From Nocardia pseudobrasiliensis NBRC 108224 (GTDB lineage: Bacteria; Actinomycetota; Actinomycetes; Mycobacteriales; Mycobacteriaceae): DNA of 64,000 bases. The position numbers and the translations under genes are program-made. Below the pieces are notes generated by a model that saw only the letters and a list, made by a program, of their open reading frames with translations, was not told where the DNA came from and made no database searches. Positions 1-7,905 of the stretch are shown here, piece after piece (positions within the stretch are counted from its first letter, which is position 1; every line of letters starts with the position of its first letter). The DNA lies in contig NZ_BDBS01000003.1 in assembly GCF_001613105.1 (NCBI RefSeq), forward strand, positions 109,014 to 173,013, given 5' to 3'.

Positions 1-607
1 ACACCACGCCGCTGCCGAAGGCGCGCGCGGCCTCCTGACTGGTGCGCTCGTAGGCGTCGACCAGCTCGGCCTCGCTCGAGACCTTGCGGATACCGCGGCC
101 ACCGCCACCGGCGGTCGCCTTCAGCATCAACGGGTATCCGATCTCGGCGGCGGCCGCGATCGCGGCCTCGACGGTTTCCACCGCGCCGCGGCTCCACGGG
201 GCGACGGGCACGCCGACCTCCTCGGCGATCAGCTTCGCGCCGATCTTGTCGCCGAGTTTGCGCATGGCGTCCGGGCTCGGGCCGATGAAGGTGACGCCGA
301 TCTGCTCACAGAGTTCGGCGAAGGCCGGATCCTCGGCGACGAAACCCCAGCCCACCCAGGCCGCCTCGGCCTTGGTGGCGATCAGAGCGCGCTCGAGCGC
401 CTTCAGATCCAGGTACGGACGTGCGGACGCGGGACCGAGATCGTAGGCGATGTCGGCTTCGCGCACGAAGGTCGCGTTCCGATCGACATCGGTGTGCAGA
501 GCAACGGTTTCGATCGGTAGCCCGGTCTCCGCGGCCAAATCTCGTACGGCGTGAATGAGGCGCATAGCGGCCTCACCGCGGTTTACGATGGCGATGCGGC
601 TGAACAA
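1..607 (-). CDS. Acyl-CoA carboxylase, biotin carboxylase N-terminus (partial)
   Basis: This is the N-terminal 202 codons of a biotin carboxylase that continues past the left edge. It would use ATP and bicarbonate to carboxylate biotin for an acetyl-, propionyl- or long-chain acyl-CoA carboxylase. The start region reads FSRIAIVNRGEAAMRLI, which is the family's N-terminal Rossmann strand. Further in are GWGFVAEDPAF, TFIGPSPDAM and the glycine-rich ATP-grasp loop KATAGGGGRGIRKV. I chose the TTG at 607 because AAGGAG lies eight bases upstream; a GTG at 625 is the alternative. Actinobacteria carry both short and fused (about 1,800 aa) forms, and the fragment cannot say which this is. Confidence 0.88.
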   Translation of the reverse strand, partial: MFSRIAIVNRGEAAMRLIHAVRDLAAETGLPIETVALHTDVDRNATFVREADIAYDLGPASARPYLDLKALERALIATKAEAAWVGWGFVAEDPAFAELCEQIGVTFIGPSPDAMRKLGDKIGAKLIAEEVGVPVAPWSRGAVETVEAAIAAAAEIGYPLMLKATAGGGGRGIRKVSSEAELVDAYERTSQEAARAFGSGVV

Positions 608-853
608 CTCGCCGACTCCTTCCACTCCTCAGTCTGGCCCGGTCGGGCGAGGGGCTTACAATTCCGGACTCCGCGTAGTCTGCCCCTTCACTACCCGAAC
701 GCGCACAGCGCGTGGGGGTTACTGGCACGTATCGTGTGGAATGCCTCATATGTGAAGGTGTCAGTTTCCGTACCCGTGCTCGGATCGTAGCCGAGCCGCG
801 CAGCCGGATGCGTTGATCCGCAACACTTCTCTCGACCGCCGAAACCGGATGGA
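608..853. other. Intergenic region upstream of the biotin carboxylase
   Basis: About 250 bases without a convincing gene. Short frames on both strands have no family resemblance and no ribosome binding site. It should hold the promoter of the leftward carboxylase gene, but I could not pick out a -35/-10 pair with confidence. Confidence 0.4.
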
Positions 854-1083
854 ATGCTGACAGCCGTGGCCGACATCCTCGACGTCCTACACGCGCGCTG
901 CGCCGAGGCCATCCTCTCCGTCGGGGACCACCCCACCCTCACCCGCATCCCCACGGTCCTCGACCAACGCACCGCTCCGAGGCCCGCACCGGCCAGGCCA
1001 GCAGCATCGCCCGCTACGCCACCGACAACCTCGCGGCCGCCGACCGAGAGAATTCACTGGCCACGAGCTCGATTCGCTCCTAG
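854..1083 (+). pseudogene. Possible frameshifted remnant of a small ESX-type protein
   Basis: An ATG at 854, preceded by GGATGGA, opens a frame reading AVADILDVLHARCAEAILSVG. The coding look is lost near 965. A different forward frame then reads TGQASSIARYATDNLAAADR and stops at 1083. The second piece resembles the C-terminal helix of small actinobacterial ESX-secretion-associated proteins of about 100 residues, which end in a Tyr-x3-Asp-type segment. The two halves could be one broken gene. This is an interpretation of weak signals; the region may simply be non-coding. Confidence 0.28.
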
Positions 1084-1093
1084 CGTCGTGGCA

Positions 1094-1657
1094 ATGAACG
1101 AGCGCTACCTCAACGTCGTCGACGTCGAGGCCACCTGTTGGGAGGGGCCGAATCCGCCCGGGCAGCCGAGTGAGATCATCGAGATCGGGCTGTGCGTGGT
1201 CGATTCGGCGACCTGGGAACGGGTGGAGCGGCACAGCATTCTGGTGCGGCCCGCTCGGTCCTCGGTGAGTGAGTTCTGCACTCGACTGACCACGCTCACC
1301 CAGGAGCAGGTCGATACCGGACTGGAATTCGCCGAGGCGTGCGAGCTGCTGCGGAGCGAGTACCGGTCCGATTCGCGGCCCTGGGCGAGCTGGGGCGACT
1401 ACGACCGCAAACAGTTCGAAACCCAGTGCGCCACAACCCGCGTGCCGTACCCGTTCGGCGCGCGCCACACGAATGCGAAACGCGCCTTCTCCGAATCATT
1501 CGGCACCACACGGCGTTACGGGATGGCGGGCGCGCTGCGGATGCGCGAGATCCCCCTGGAGGGCACCCATCACCGCGGCGGCGACGACGCCTGGAATATC
1601 GCCAATCTGATCATCGACATGGCCCGTCGCGATACCTGGCCCGGACGCACCGGCTAG
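1094..1657 (+). CDS. DEDDh-type 3'-5' exonuclease (KapD-like)
   Basis: A 187-residue protein of the DnaQ/ERI-1-like exonuclease superfamily, expected to remove nucleotides from 3' ends with two metal ions. The first acidic motif is VVDVEATCW near residues 7-15 (Asp and Glu), followed by EIIEIGLCVVD. Motif II is probably WGDYDRKQF and motif III HHRGGDDAWNIANLI, with the His and Asp of a DEDDh enzyme. The frame is open further upstream, but the DEDD fold begins right after the ATG at 1094, and the upstream residues look unrelated. The natural substrate cannot be told from sequence. It stands alone, converging on the HxlR gene. Confidence 0.82.
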   Translation: MNERYLNVVDVEATCWEGPNPPGQPSEIIEIGLCVVDSATWERVERHSILVRPARSSVSEFCTRLTTLTQEQVDTGLEFAEACELLRSEYRSDSRPWASWGDYDRKQFETQCATTRVPYPFGARHTNAKRAFSESFGTTRRYGMAGALRMREIPLEGTHHRGGDDAWNIANLIIDMARRDTWPGRTG

Positions 1658-1668
1658 CGGTCCATGCC

Positions 1669-2121
1669 CTACACCGCCGCACCCGGCCCGGGGAGCAGGT
1701 CGATATCACCGGCGTGCATCGGCTCGCCGCAATCGGCGCAGCGCAGATCGACGCCGCTGATCTGGCCGCAGGCGTGATGACGGTAGAGGACCGGCGGGCC
1801 GGAGGTTCCCGCGAGCCATTTGTCACCCCAGCCGACCATCACCATCAAAACGTCGACCAGTTCGGCGCCCTTGTCGGTGAGGACGTATTCGTATCGCGGT
1901 CGGCGGTCATAGGGTCGGCGGTCGATCACCCCGCGCTCGAGCAGGTGACCGAGCCGTTCGGTCAACACCTTGCGAGAGATGCCGAGATCGGCCTGGATCT
2001 GCTCGAAGCGCGAGATCCCGACCCAGATATCGCGCAGGATCAAGGGCGACCACGGCTCGCCGATCACATCCAGGGTCCGGGCGATCGAGCAGGCCATCTC
2101 ACTGAAGTCGGTGCGCTGCAT
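1669..2121 (-). CDS. HxlR-family transcriptional regulator
   Basis: A 150-residue winged-helix regulator. The N-terminus SIARTLDVIGEPWSPLILRD is the classic HxlR opening, followed by RFEQIQADLGISRKVLTERL (recognition region) and the wing RRPRYEYVLTDKGAEL. The C-terminus adds a Cys/His-rich tail, HHACGQISGVDLRCADCGEP, which could bind zinc. The start at 2121 was chosen because the fold begins there; longer upstream frames run into the intergenic promoter. It is transcribed away from a PPOX-type oxidoreductase gene, the usual arrangement for a regulator controlling its neighbour. HxlR proteins often sense redox or electrophilic stress, but the signal here is unknown. Confidence 0.88.
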   Translation of the reverse strand: MQRTDFSEMACSIARTLDVIGEPWSPLILRDIWVGISRFEQIQADLGISRKVLTERLGHLLERGVIDRRPYDRRPRYEYVLTDKGAELVDVLMVMVGWGDKWLAGTSGPPVLYRHHACGQISGVDLRCADCGEPMHAGDIDLLPGPGAAV

Positions 2122-2211
2122 GGCAACCAGTCTACCCAATGGGGTTCCCTTAGAGAACTTAAGGGGATAGAGTACTGAAGTCTCTTCAAGAAACTCCAGA
2201 AGGAGAGTTCG
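2122..2211. promoter_or_regulatory. Divergent HxlR/PPOX promoter with two inverted repeats
   Basis: The 90 bases between two divergent genes contain CCCTTA (2147-2152) and TAAGGG (2160-2165) seven bases apart. A second inverted repeat is TGAAG-TCT-CTTCA (2176-2188). Both suit a dimeric winged-helix regulator, presumably the HxlR protein encoded at the left. A strong ribosome binding site, AAGGAG, precedes the PPOX start. The assignment as operators is inference from symmetry and position. Confidence 0.5.
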
Positions 2212-2595
2212 ATGCTCACCCCCGACGTACGCCGCGTTCTCGATAGCACCGCCCTGGCCCACCTCGCGACCGTCCTACCCGACGGATCGCCGCACTCGGT
2301 CCCGCTGTGGGTCGGCACGCGCGGCGATCGCATCGTCTTCCTCACCGGCCCGAATTCCCGCAAGGCCCGAAACCTCCGCCGCGATCCCCGCGTCGCGCTG
2401 TCGCTGACCGCCACCGGCAACGCCTTCGAGCCGATCATCGTGCGCGGGCGCGTGGTCGAATGGCTCGAGGGCGACGAGGCGTGGGCGATCATCGATGAGC
2501 TGGCGATCAAATACATCGGCCAGCCGTATTCACGCGATCTGGAGCGGGTCGTGGGAATCATCGAACCGGAGCGACTGACGGTCGGCGTCAACTGA
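2212..2595 (+). CDS. PPOX-class (F420-dependent type) oxidoreductase
   Basis: A 127-residue split-barrel flavin/deazaflavin-binding protein of the pyridoxamine-phosphate-oxidase superfamily. Recognisable parts are LAHLATVLPDGSPHSVPLWV (first barrel strands), a phosphate-binding stretch SRKARNLRRDPRVALSL, and the C-terminal IEPERLTVGV. Short actinobacterial members of this type usually use F420 rather than FMN, but the cofactor is not proven here. The ATG has a good AAGGAG site. It is divergent from, and probably controlled by, the HxlR regulator. Its last 66 bases overlap the end of a degenerate hydrolase gene on the other strand. Confidence 0.85.
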   Translation: MLTPDVRRVLDSTALAHLATVLPDGSPHSVPLWVGTRGDRIVFLTGPNSRKARNLRRDPRVALSLTATGNAFEPIIVRGRVVEWLEGDEAWAIIDELAIKYIGQPYSRDLERVVGIIEPERLTVGVN

Positions 2596-3101
2596 ATTCG
2601 GCCACGGGTTGTGGAAGCGCAGTTCCGGAAAGGCGGGGTCCGGGCCGTCGAGCAGCGGGTGGGCGATCCCGCGCAGTCGCTGATCGAAGAACGTCGCGAC
2701 GATGGTGCGGGTGAGTTCGACAGCACGGTCACCGGACAGCGGCGTATCCCCCGGTACCCCCAATTGCTCCGCGAGAGCGAGGATGTCGGTGAACGAGTTG
2801 TGGTCGGCTCCGACGAGGGTCACCCAGCGCTTCCCTCCGCGCAGCCGCTGCCACGCCGCGTCCCAGGATGGTTCGCCGCGGATCGCGCCGGATAGTACAT
2901 GCTGACCATCAATTCGCGGGCCCGCTCCGGCCGCCACGGATCACGCTGGCCGTCGTCGACCATATGCAGCACATCCCGCCCGATCGCGAAATCACCTGTC
3001 GGCGTAGTTAATCGAACCTCGGCGGAAGCCGCCCCCGCACCACCCACCACGACGCTCACCGACAACGCCAGCACGATCATCATCACCGCCGCAACACGCA
3101 T
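2530..3101 (-). pseudogene. Secreted alpha/beta hydrolase (PAF-acetylhydrolase-like), internally deleted
   Basis: The first frame starts at 3101 with a clear signal peptide (MRVAAVMMIVLALSVSVVV then Ala-rich to ASAE). It continues through a mature start found in secreted lipases, with RELMVSMYYPAR near residue 60. At about 2880-2890 the coding sense jumps to another frame that reads WVTLVGADHNSFTDI and ATFFDQRLRGI, the C-terminal His-containing part of the same fold. The nucleophile elbow and most of the core (roughly 250 residues in intact relatives) are absent. This is therefore a remnant with an internal deletion plus frame change. Its 3' end lies over the end of the PPOX gene. A similar but intact, cytosolic hydrolase gene lies just to the right. 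Confidence 0.68.
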
Positions 3102-3214
3102 CTTCCGCACTCCTCCGCCATCGTCGCCCACCGAGCGTCGCCACCGATGCTGCGCACCGAATCACAGAGCCACGCCAGACCAATGACAAAACGACGTACG
3201 AAAGCGGCGACCGG

Positions 3215-4012
3215 TCAGCCCGCATGCGGCAGATGCCGCCGAAACCATTCGCTGAGAACCGAATCCACCGCGCGCGCCTGCGGCAGCTGCGGTGCGGGTT
3301 CGAGGCCCGGCTCATCGGCCAGCGGATGAGCCAATCCCGCGATCGACCGCAGTTCCGCCCGCTGCCCCATCGCGTCCACCAGCCGCGCCGCATCGGCCCG
3401 CAGTCCCGGATGATCCAGTTCGCCGCTGACCACCAGCAGCGGCGCATGCCGCGCGATCTCGTTCGCCTTGGCGATGAAATCCAAACTGTCGACGGCTTTT
3501 TCGGATTCGGCGTCGTACGGGTAGTCCCCCGGAAACAGCTCCACCACCGTCCGCATCCGAATCGCCGCGTTCACCACCGCCCCGGCGAAGATCGGCGTCT
3601 CGGTCTCCGCGAGCACCCGCAGCGCGACGGCCCCGCCCAGCGATCCGCCCAGTACCCCGATCGGCCCGTCGTCCACCGGCAGTTGCGCCCGAATCGCCTC
3701 CAACGCGGCCGGAAACTCCTCACACGCCTGCACGACGAACGGATGCAGATACAGCATCAGCGGATCCTCGGTGAACAGCGCCACCACCGCATCGGTCTTC
3801 CCGTCCACCATCCGGGCCCCACACATCGGCATCCCCAGATGCACCCGCCACGCGTCCACCCCGCCCATCGGCAGCGCCGCCGCAAACGCCGCATCGGACC
3901 GCGGCGCATCCAACATGTGCCAGGTGACGATCAACGGCGCATCCCCGCCCCCGTCCGGCCCCAACGCGGTGAATGGAACCCCGGCCGCCATACCCGTGAT
4001 CGGTGACTGCAT
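3215..4012 (-). CDS. Alpha/beta hydrolase
   Basis: A 265-residue cytosolic serine hydrolase. The nucleophile elbow GVLGGSLGGAV puts the catalytic Ser at residue 124. The acid is probably the Asp in VVSGELDHPG, and the His is in GLAHPLAD. There is no signal peptide. Family relatives are esterases or dienelactone-hydrolase-like enzymes; the substrate cannot be read. It lies downstream of the VC0807-type membrane protein gene on the same strand, 49 bases away, so the two may be co-transcribed. Confidence 0.82.
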   Translation of the reverse strand: MQSPITGMAAGVPFTALGPDGGGDAPLIVTWHMLDAPRSDAAFAAALPMGGVDAWRVHLGMPMCGARMVDGKTDAVVALFTEDPLMLYLHPFVVQACEEFPAALEAIRAQLPVDDGPIGVLGGSLGGAVALRVLAETETPIFAGAVVNAAIRMRTVVELFPGDYPYDAESEKAVDSLDFIAKANEIARHAPLLVVSGELDHPGLRADAARLVDAMGQRAELRSIAGLAHPLADEPGLEPAPQLPQARAVDSVLSEWFRRHLPHAG

Positions 4013-4061
4013 GCGGTGACCGTAGCCCGTGCGAATCGCGTTGGTGCGGCGACCGTTCCGA

Positions 4062-4721
4062 TCAGGCGGCCGCGTCGGCCAGTTCCGCCGCCGCGCGCCA
4101 CTTCTTCACCAGCACGACGGTCAACGCGATCAGCCCGCCCGTCGTCGCGATCATCAGCACGGTCGACAGCCACACCATGGTGGCGATGGGCAGCTGGTAG
4201 GCCAGTACGCAGCGGACGACGGCCTCGGCGAGCAGCCCCGCGCCCCAGACGACGGTCAAGCGACGGAAGGATTGCCGCATGCCCGGGCGGGAGCGGTAGC
4301 GCTCCTCGAAGGCGGCGGCCTTGGCCGGGTCGGAGGCGGTCATACCGCGCAGCGCGGCCACGTAGGTCAGCGGCTTGCCGATCGCGACGCTGATCAGAAA
4401 GGCCGACCCGACCAATCCGGTGCCGATGGAGTCCTTGGCGATCATGAATCGCGCGTCACCGGACAGGAAGGTGAGCAGCAGCCCGATCCCGAAGACTCCC
4501 AGCATCACTCCCGCGAACAGGTCGAACTTGCGCGAGCGCACGGTATCGGTCAGCAGAATCGCCCCCGACACCACGGTTCCCGCGCCCAGCGCCACCAGAT
4601 CGCTCGCCCCGAACCCGTGCAGCACGTAGTAGGCGCCCGTCGGCACGCCGATATCGCGAATCATCCGCAGTGCGAACGCACGCCGATCCATGGTCGGTGC
4701 GGCGGCGGTGGTGGCGGTCAT
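4062..4721 (-). CDS. VC0807-family membrane protein
   Basis: A 219-residue integral membrane protein with about five to six hydrophobic segments. It matches the VC0807 family by its central FLSGDARFMIAKDSIGTG and the following KPLTYVAALR. The biochemical role of this family is unknown. The start at 4721 is set by GGAG seven bases upstream; the frame is open further but has no site. A symmetrical element at 4734-4764 sits just upstream and may control expression. An AraC-type regulator precedes it on the same strand. Confidence 0.8.
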   Translation of the reverse strand: MTATTAAAPTMDRRAFALRMIRDIGVPTGAYYVLHGFGASDLVALGAGTVVSGAILLTDTVRSRKFDLFAGVMLGVFGIGLLLTFLSGDARFMIAKDSIGTGLVGSAFLISVAIGKPLTYVAALRGMTASDPAKAAAFEERYRSRPGMRQSFRRLTVVWGAGLLAEAVVRCVLAYQLPIATMVWLSTVLMIATTGGLIALTVVLVKKWRAAAELADAAA

Positions 4722-4733
4722 GTCGATCTCCTG

Positions 4734-4764
4734 AACTGGAAGTTCCCTTGTCGAACTCCAAGTT
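4734..4764. promoter_or_regulatory. Candidate operator upstream of the VC0807-family gene
   Basis: AACTGGAAGTT (4734-4744) and AACTCCAAGTT (4754-4764) form an imperfect inverted repeat (9 of 11 positions) with a nine-base spacer. It lies 13 bases upstream of the ATG at 4721. Size and symmetry fit a dimeric repressor or a MerR-type promoter. Which regulator binds it is unknown. Confidence 0.42.
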
Positions 4765-4827
4765 ATGACCCAGCCCGCCCCGAACCACGGATCGTTCGTC
4801 ACGAACCGACCATGACAGTTGTCACGG

Positions 4828-5595
4828 TCACCAGGAGTCGGCGTAATCGAATCGAACGCCCGAGGCGAGCAGTGCGGTGGCCGACAGTCCGAACATCCGA
4901 TGGAAGCTCGCACTGAAATGCGACAGCGAGGCGAACCCGGCATCGACCGCGCACCGGGTCATATCGTGCCCCACCGCGAAACTCGCAGCGACAGAGATCA
5001 TTCGAGCCCATTGCCGATACCGGCGATAGGTCGTCCCGGTCTGCTCGGCGAAGGTGCGCAGCAGATGCGAGGTCGATACACCGACGGCCGATGCGGCATC
5101 GGCCGCGCTCATCTCCGCGGCCGGATCATCCCGAATCAACTGCGCCACCTTGGCGATTCGCGGGTCGATCGTATCGGGCACGGGCAGGCTCGCCGCCTCC
5201 AGCACCCGACCGATATCGAGAACCGGCTCGGTGCACGTCGCGATCAACTCCCGTTCGCGGCGATGCTCGAACCCGAATTGTCCCTGCGCACGGTCCATCT
5301 CGGCCATACACCGCGCACCGGCGAGCGGATCGACGAACAGATACAGCATGCGTCCCCGCGGTTCCGGGATCCAATGCGTCACCCGGGCCGGCGCGTAGGC
5401 GCTGCGTGCGCGCACCGAGCCCAGCGCGTCCGCGCACAACTCGAACGATCCGTCCAAACCCACGGCCAGACAGCCTATCGACGTGGAATGTGGATCGATG
5501 CGCACCCCCGGCCCCACATATCCGGCATGCCCGCGCCGAATCCACATGACCGCCCGATCCGGACCACACGTTTGTGAAAGCGCGACACCCACCAT
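4828..5595 (-). CDS. AraC-family transcriptional regulator
   Basis: A protein of about 255 residues with an N-terminal cupin-type sensor domain and a C-terminal AraC double helix-turn-helix. The sensor has RRGHAGYVGPGVRIDPH and WIPEPRGRMLYLFVDP. In the DNA-binding part, SAADAASAVGVSTSHLLRTF is the first helix-turn-helix, and CAVDAGFASLSHFSASFHRM with FGLSA is the second. I place the start at 5595; an ATG at 5547 is also possible, since neither has a strong ribosome binding site. It is divergent from the M28 peptidase gene and lies upstream of the VC0807-family gene, either of which could be its target. Confidence 0.85.
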   Translation of the reverse strand: MVGVALSQTCGPDRAVMWIRRGHAGYVGPGVRIDPHSTSIGCLAVGLDGSFELCADALGSVRARSAYAPARVTHWIPEPRGRMLYLFVDPLAGARCMAEMDRAQGQFGFEHRRERELIATCTEPVLDIGRVLEAASLPVPDTIDPRIAKVAQLIRDDPAAEMSAADAASAVGVSTSHLLRTFAEQTGTTYRRYRQWARMISVAASFAVGHDMTRCAVDAGFASLSHFSASFHRMFGLSATALLASGVRFDYADSW

Positions 5596-5634
5596 CTTTG
5601 CCAGGCTAATCCCATTCGAACGAGGGGATGACCG

Positions 5635-6786
5635 ATGACGGCTCAACAGGCGCCGCCCGGCGGCATGATTCACGATGTGGCGGCGCTGGCGCGTCTGGAC
5701 CGGCGCACCACGGGTCCGGGTGAACATCGATCGGCGGAGTTGATCGCGGCGCGTTTGACCGAAGCCGGTGCGAAGACAGTGGAGATCACCGGGTTCCGCA
5801 GCCAATCATCTTGGGCGCCAACTCATCTTGCCCACCTCATCGCCGCGGTGACTGCGAGTTTCCTGCCGGGCCCACTCAAACGATCTGCGGCCGTCGCGAC
5901 GGCGGTGTCCTACGAACTGGACGTCAGCGGCCGCAGCCACTGGCTGCGCCGCCTGCTCCCGGCGGGTCGCGGAGTCTCTGTTTCGGCACGGCTACCCTCC
6001 CTCGGTCCGCCACGGCGCACCATCGTGCTGCTCGCCCATCACGACGCCGCCCACAACGGACTGGTATGGCATCCGAAGGCGATCGCGCCGAACCGTTTTC
6101 GCTCGCGCCGCACCGGCCGATCGGTACCCAGCCACGCCCCGGCCCTGCTGGCCATCCTCGCGACCGCGCTATCGCACCCGGGAACGCGCCGGCCGCTGCG
6201 CCTGGTCCTGAGCGCGCTGGGCGTGGCGATGATCCAGTCGATGCGCAGCCCGACCACACCGGGCGCCAACGACAATGCCACCGGAGTCGCGGCCGTTCTC
6301 GAGCTGACCCGACGGCTGCGCGCGACGCCGCTGACCGAAACCGAGGTGATCGTCCTGTTTCCCGGAGGGGAGGAGGCAGGCAATGTCGGCATGCGGGCCT
6401 GGACCGAGCGGCAGCTGCGATTCGATCCGGCCCGCACACTCGCGATCGGTCTCGATTCCCTGGGCAGCGGTGGCCATCTGGTGGTCGCCCGCCGCGAGGG
6501 TCTCACCGGCCGGATGTCCGATCGCGATATCGCCGCGGCCCAGCGCATCGCCGCGCAGGCGGGTATCGAACTGCCCGCGGTCACCTTCGCCAATGTCTGC
6601 GACACCACGATCGCCAGACATGCCGGTATGCGCGCGATTTCGCTGCTGTCCTACGACCGGGGCTGGATCCGCCACCTGCATCTGAGATCCGATACGCCCG
6701 ACGCGGTCGGCTGGAATACCGTCACCGCCGCCGTCGAGCTCACCGCGCGTCTGGCACACGCCTGGGACCGCGGCGAAATCGACTGA
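5635..6786 (+). CDS. M28-family zinc peptidase
   Basis: A 383-residue di-zinc aminopeptidase-like protein. Metal-site residues are visible in order: His135/His136/Asp137 in LLAHHDAAHNG, bridging Asp213 in GANDNATGV, Glu246/Glu247 in PGGEEAGN, Asp274 in GLDSLGSGG and His349 in HLRSDTPD. There is no clear signal peptide, although hydrophobic helices near residues 62-90 and 190-205 suggest membrane contact. The ATG follows GAGGGG. It heads a rightward run with very short gaps (12 bases to the next gene, then an overlap), so it probably shares an operon with the reductase and hydratase genes. Confidence 0.85.
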   Translation: MTAQQAPPGGMIHDVAALARLDRRTTGPGEHRSAELIAARLTEAGAKTVEITGFRSQSSWAPTHLAHLIAAVTASFLPGPLKRSAAVATAVSYELDVSGRSHWLRRLLPAGRGVSVSARLPSLGPPRRTIVLLAHHDAAHNGLVWHPKAIAPNRFRSRRTGRSVPSHAPALLAILATALSHPGTRRPLRLVLSALGVAMIQSMRSPTTPGANDNATGVAAVLELTRRLRATPLTETEVIVLFPGGEEAGNVGMRAWTERQLRFDPARTLAIGLDSLGSGGHLVVARREGLTGRMSDRDIAAAQRIAAQAGIELPAVTFANVCDTTIARHAGMRAISLLSYDRGWIRHLHLRSDTPDAVGWNTVTAAVELTARLAHAWDRGEID

Positions 6787-6798
6787 GGAGCAACGAGA

Positions 6799-7905
6799 AT
6801 GAATAATCGCAGCGCCATCGCGGTCTACGGCGCGACCGGCTACTCCGGGCGTTCGATCGCGAGAGAACTCGTCGCGGCGGGGCACGACGTAATACTCACG
6901 GGCCGCTCGACGCCCAAACTGCGACAGCTGTCGGCCGAACTCGGGGGCATCGACCACAAAGCGGTGGAGCTGACCGACAGTCGTGGATTGACCGACCTGG
7001 CAGCGCGCGTGGGCACGCTGGTCAATGCCGCGGGACCGTTCGCCCGCACCTGCGCGCCGGTGGCCGCCGCGGCGATCGCGGGCGGCTGCCACTACGTCGA
7101 CATCAGCGGCGAGCAGCAGTCGATCCGATCACTGTTCGACGCCTGGGGATCCGCGGCGACCGCAGCCGGGGTCGCGCTGATACCGTCGGCCGCCTTCTAC
7201 GCGATGCTCGCGGATCTGCTGGTGTCGCTCGCGGCCGCGGAATTCGAGCGGATCGACGATCTCGACCTCGCCTATCGGATCACCGATTGGGTGCCCAGCG
7301 GCGCGGCCTACCGGTCGCGGCTGCGCGGGCTCGCGCTGCCGATACTCGAATTCGACGACGGCCCGGTCGTCGCCCGGTCGGCCACGCGCACAGTCGAATT
7401 CCCCGCGCCGATCGGCCGCCGCCGCGTGGTCAGCTATCCGCTCCCGGAGGTCTTGACGATCCCCAGACATGTTCCGGTGCGCCGCATCCGACCCGCCATG
7501 ACCGCCTCGACCGTCGTTCCGGGTTTCGCCGAACCCCTCGCACCACAGCTGGCCCGATTGTTCGCCTGGGGCCTGCGGTCACCACTGTCGGGGGTCTTCC
7601 AACGAGTCGCACGGGCCGCCACCGTCGGAGAGCGCACCCGAATCCCGAACGATCCCACGCGCTTTCACATCGTCGCCACCCTGCGCGGCGGCGGGATGCG
7701 CCGCACCGCGACGCTGTCGGGCGCGGGGATCTTCGACATCACCGGCCCGATCGCCGCGCGCGTGGCCGCGCGCACGATCGCCGCCGACTTCACCGCCTCC
7801 GGCCCGCTCGCTCCCGCACAGGTCGTCGATCCGGCCGAATTCTTGAACGCACTGCGGGACAGCGGTATTCGCTATCGACTCGATCCCACGGAGGGTGTGC
7901 GCTGA
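6799..7905 (+). CDS. Saccharopine-dehydrogenase-like NAD(P)-binding reductase
   Basis: A 368-residue protein with an N-terminal Rossmann fold: IAVYGATGYSGRSIAREL (residues 7-24) is the GxxGxxG dinucleotide site. This is followed by LVNAAGPFARTCAPVAAAAI and CHYVDISGE, which are typical of the saccharopine-dehydrogenase/trans-acting enoyl reductase group. Mycobacterial relatives reduce double bonds in lipids such as phthiocerols. The neighbouring enoyl-CoA hydratase also points to acyl-chain metabolism, but the substrate is unknown. GAGGAG lies upstream of the ATG. Its TGA overlaps the next ATG by one base, indicating translational coupling. Confidence 0.8.
   Translation: MNNRSAIAVYGATGYSGRSIARELVAAGHDVILTGRSTPKLRQLSAELGGIDHKAVELTDSRGLTDLAARVGTLVNAAGPFARTCAPVAAAAIAGGCHYVDISGEQQSIRSLFDAWGSAATAAGVALIPSAAFYAMLADLLVSLAAAEFERIDDLDLAYRITDWVPSGAAYRSRLRGLALPILEFDDGPVVARSATRTVEFPAPIGRRRVVSYPLPEVLTIPRHVPVRRIRPAMTASTVVPGFAEPLAPQLARLFAWGLRSPLSGVFQRVARAATVGERTRIPNDPTRFHIVATLRGGGMRRTATLSGAGIFDITGPIAARVAARTIAADFTASGPLAPAQVVDPAEFLNALRDSGIRYRLDPTEGVR

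Noticed and set aside
1339..2178. 279-codon plus-strand frame over the exonuclease and HxlR genes
   Set aside because: It spans two genes in wrong frames; only the exonuclease and HxlR frames show domains.
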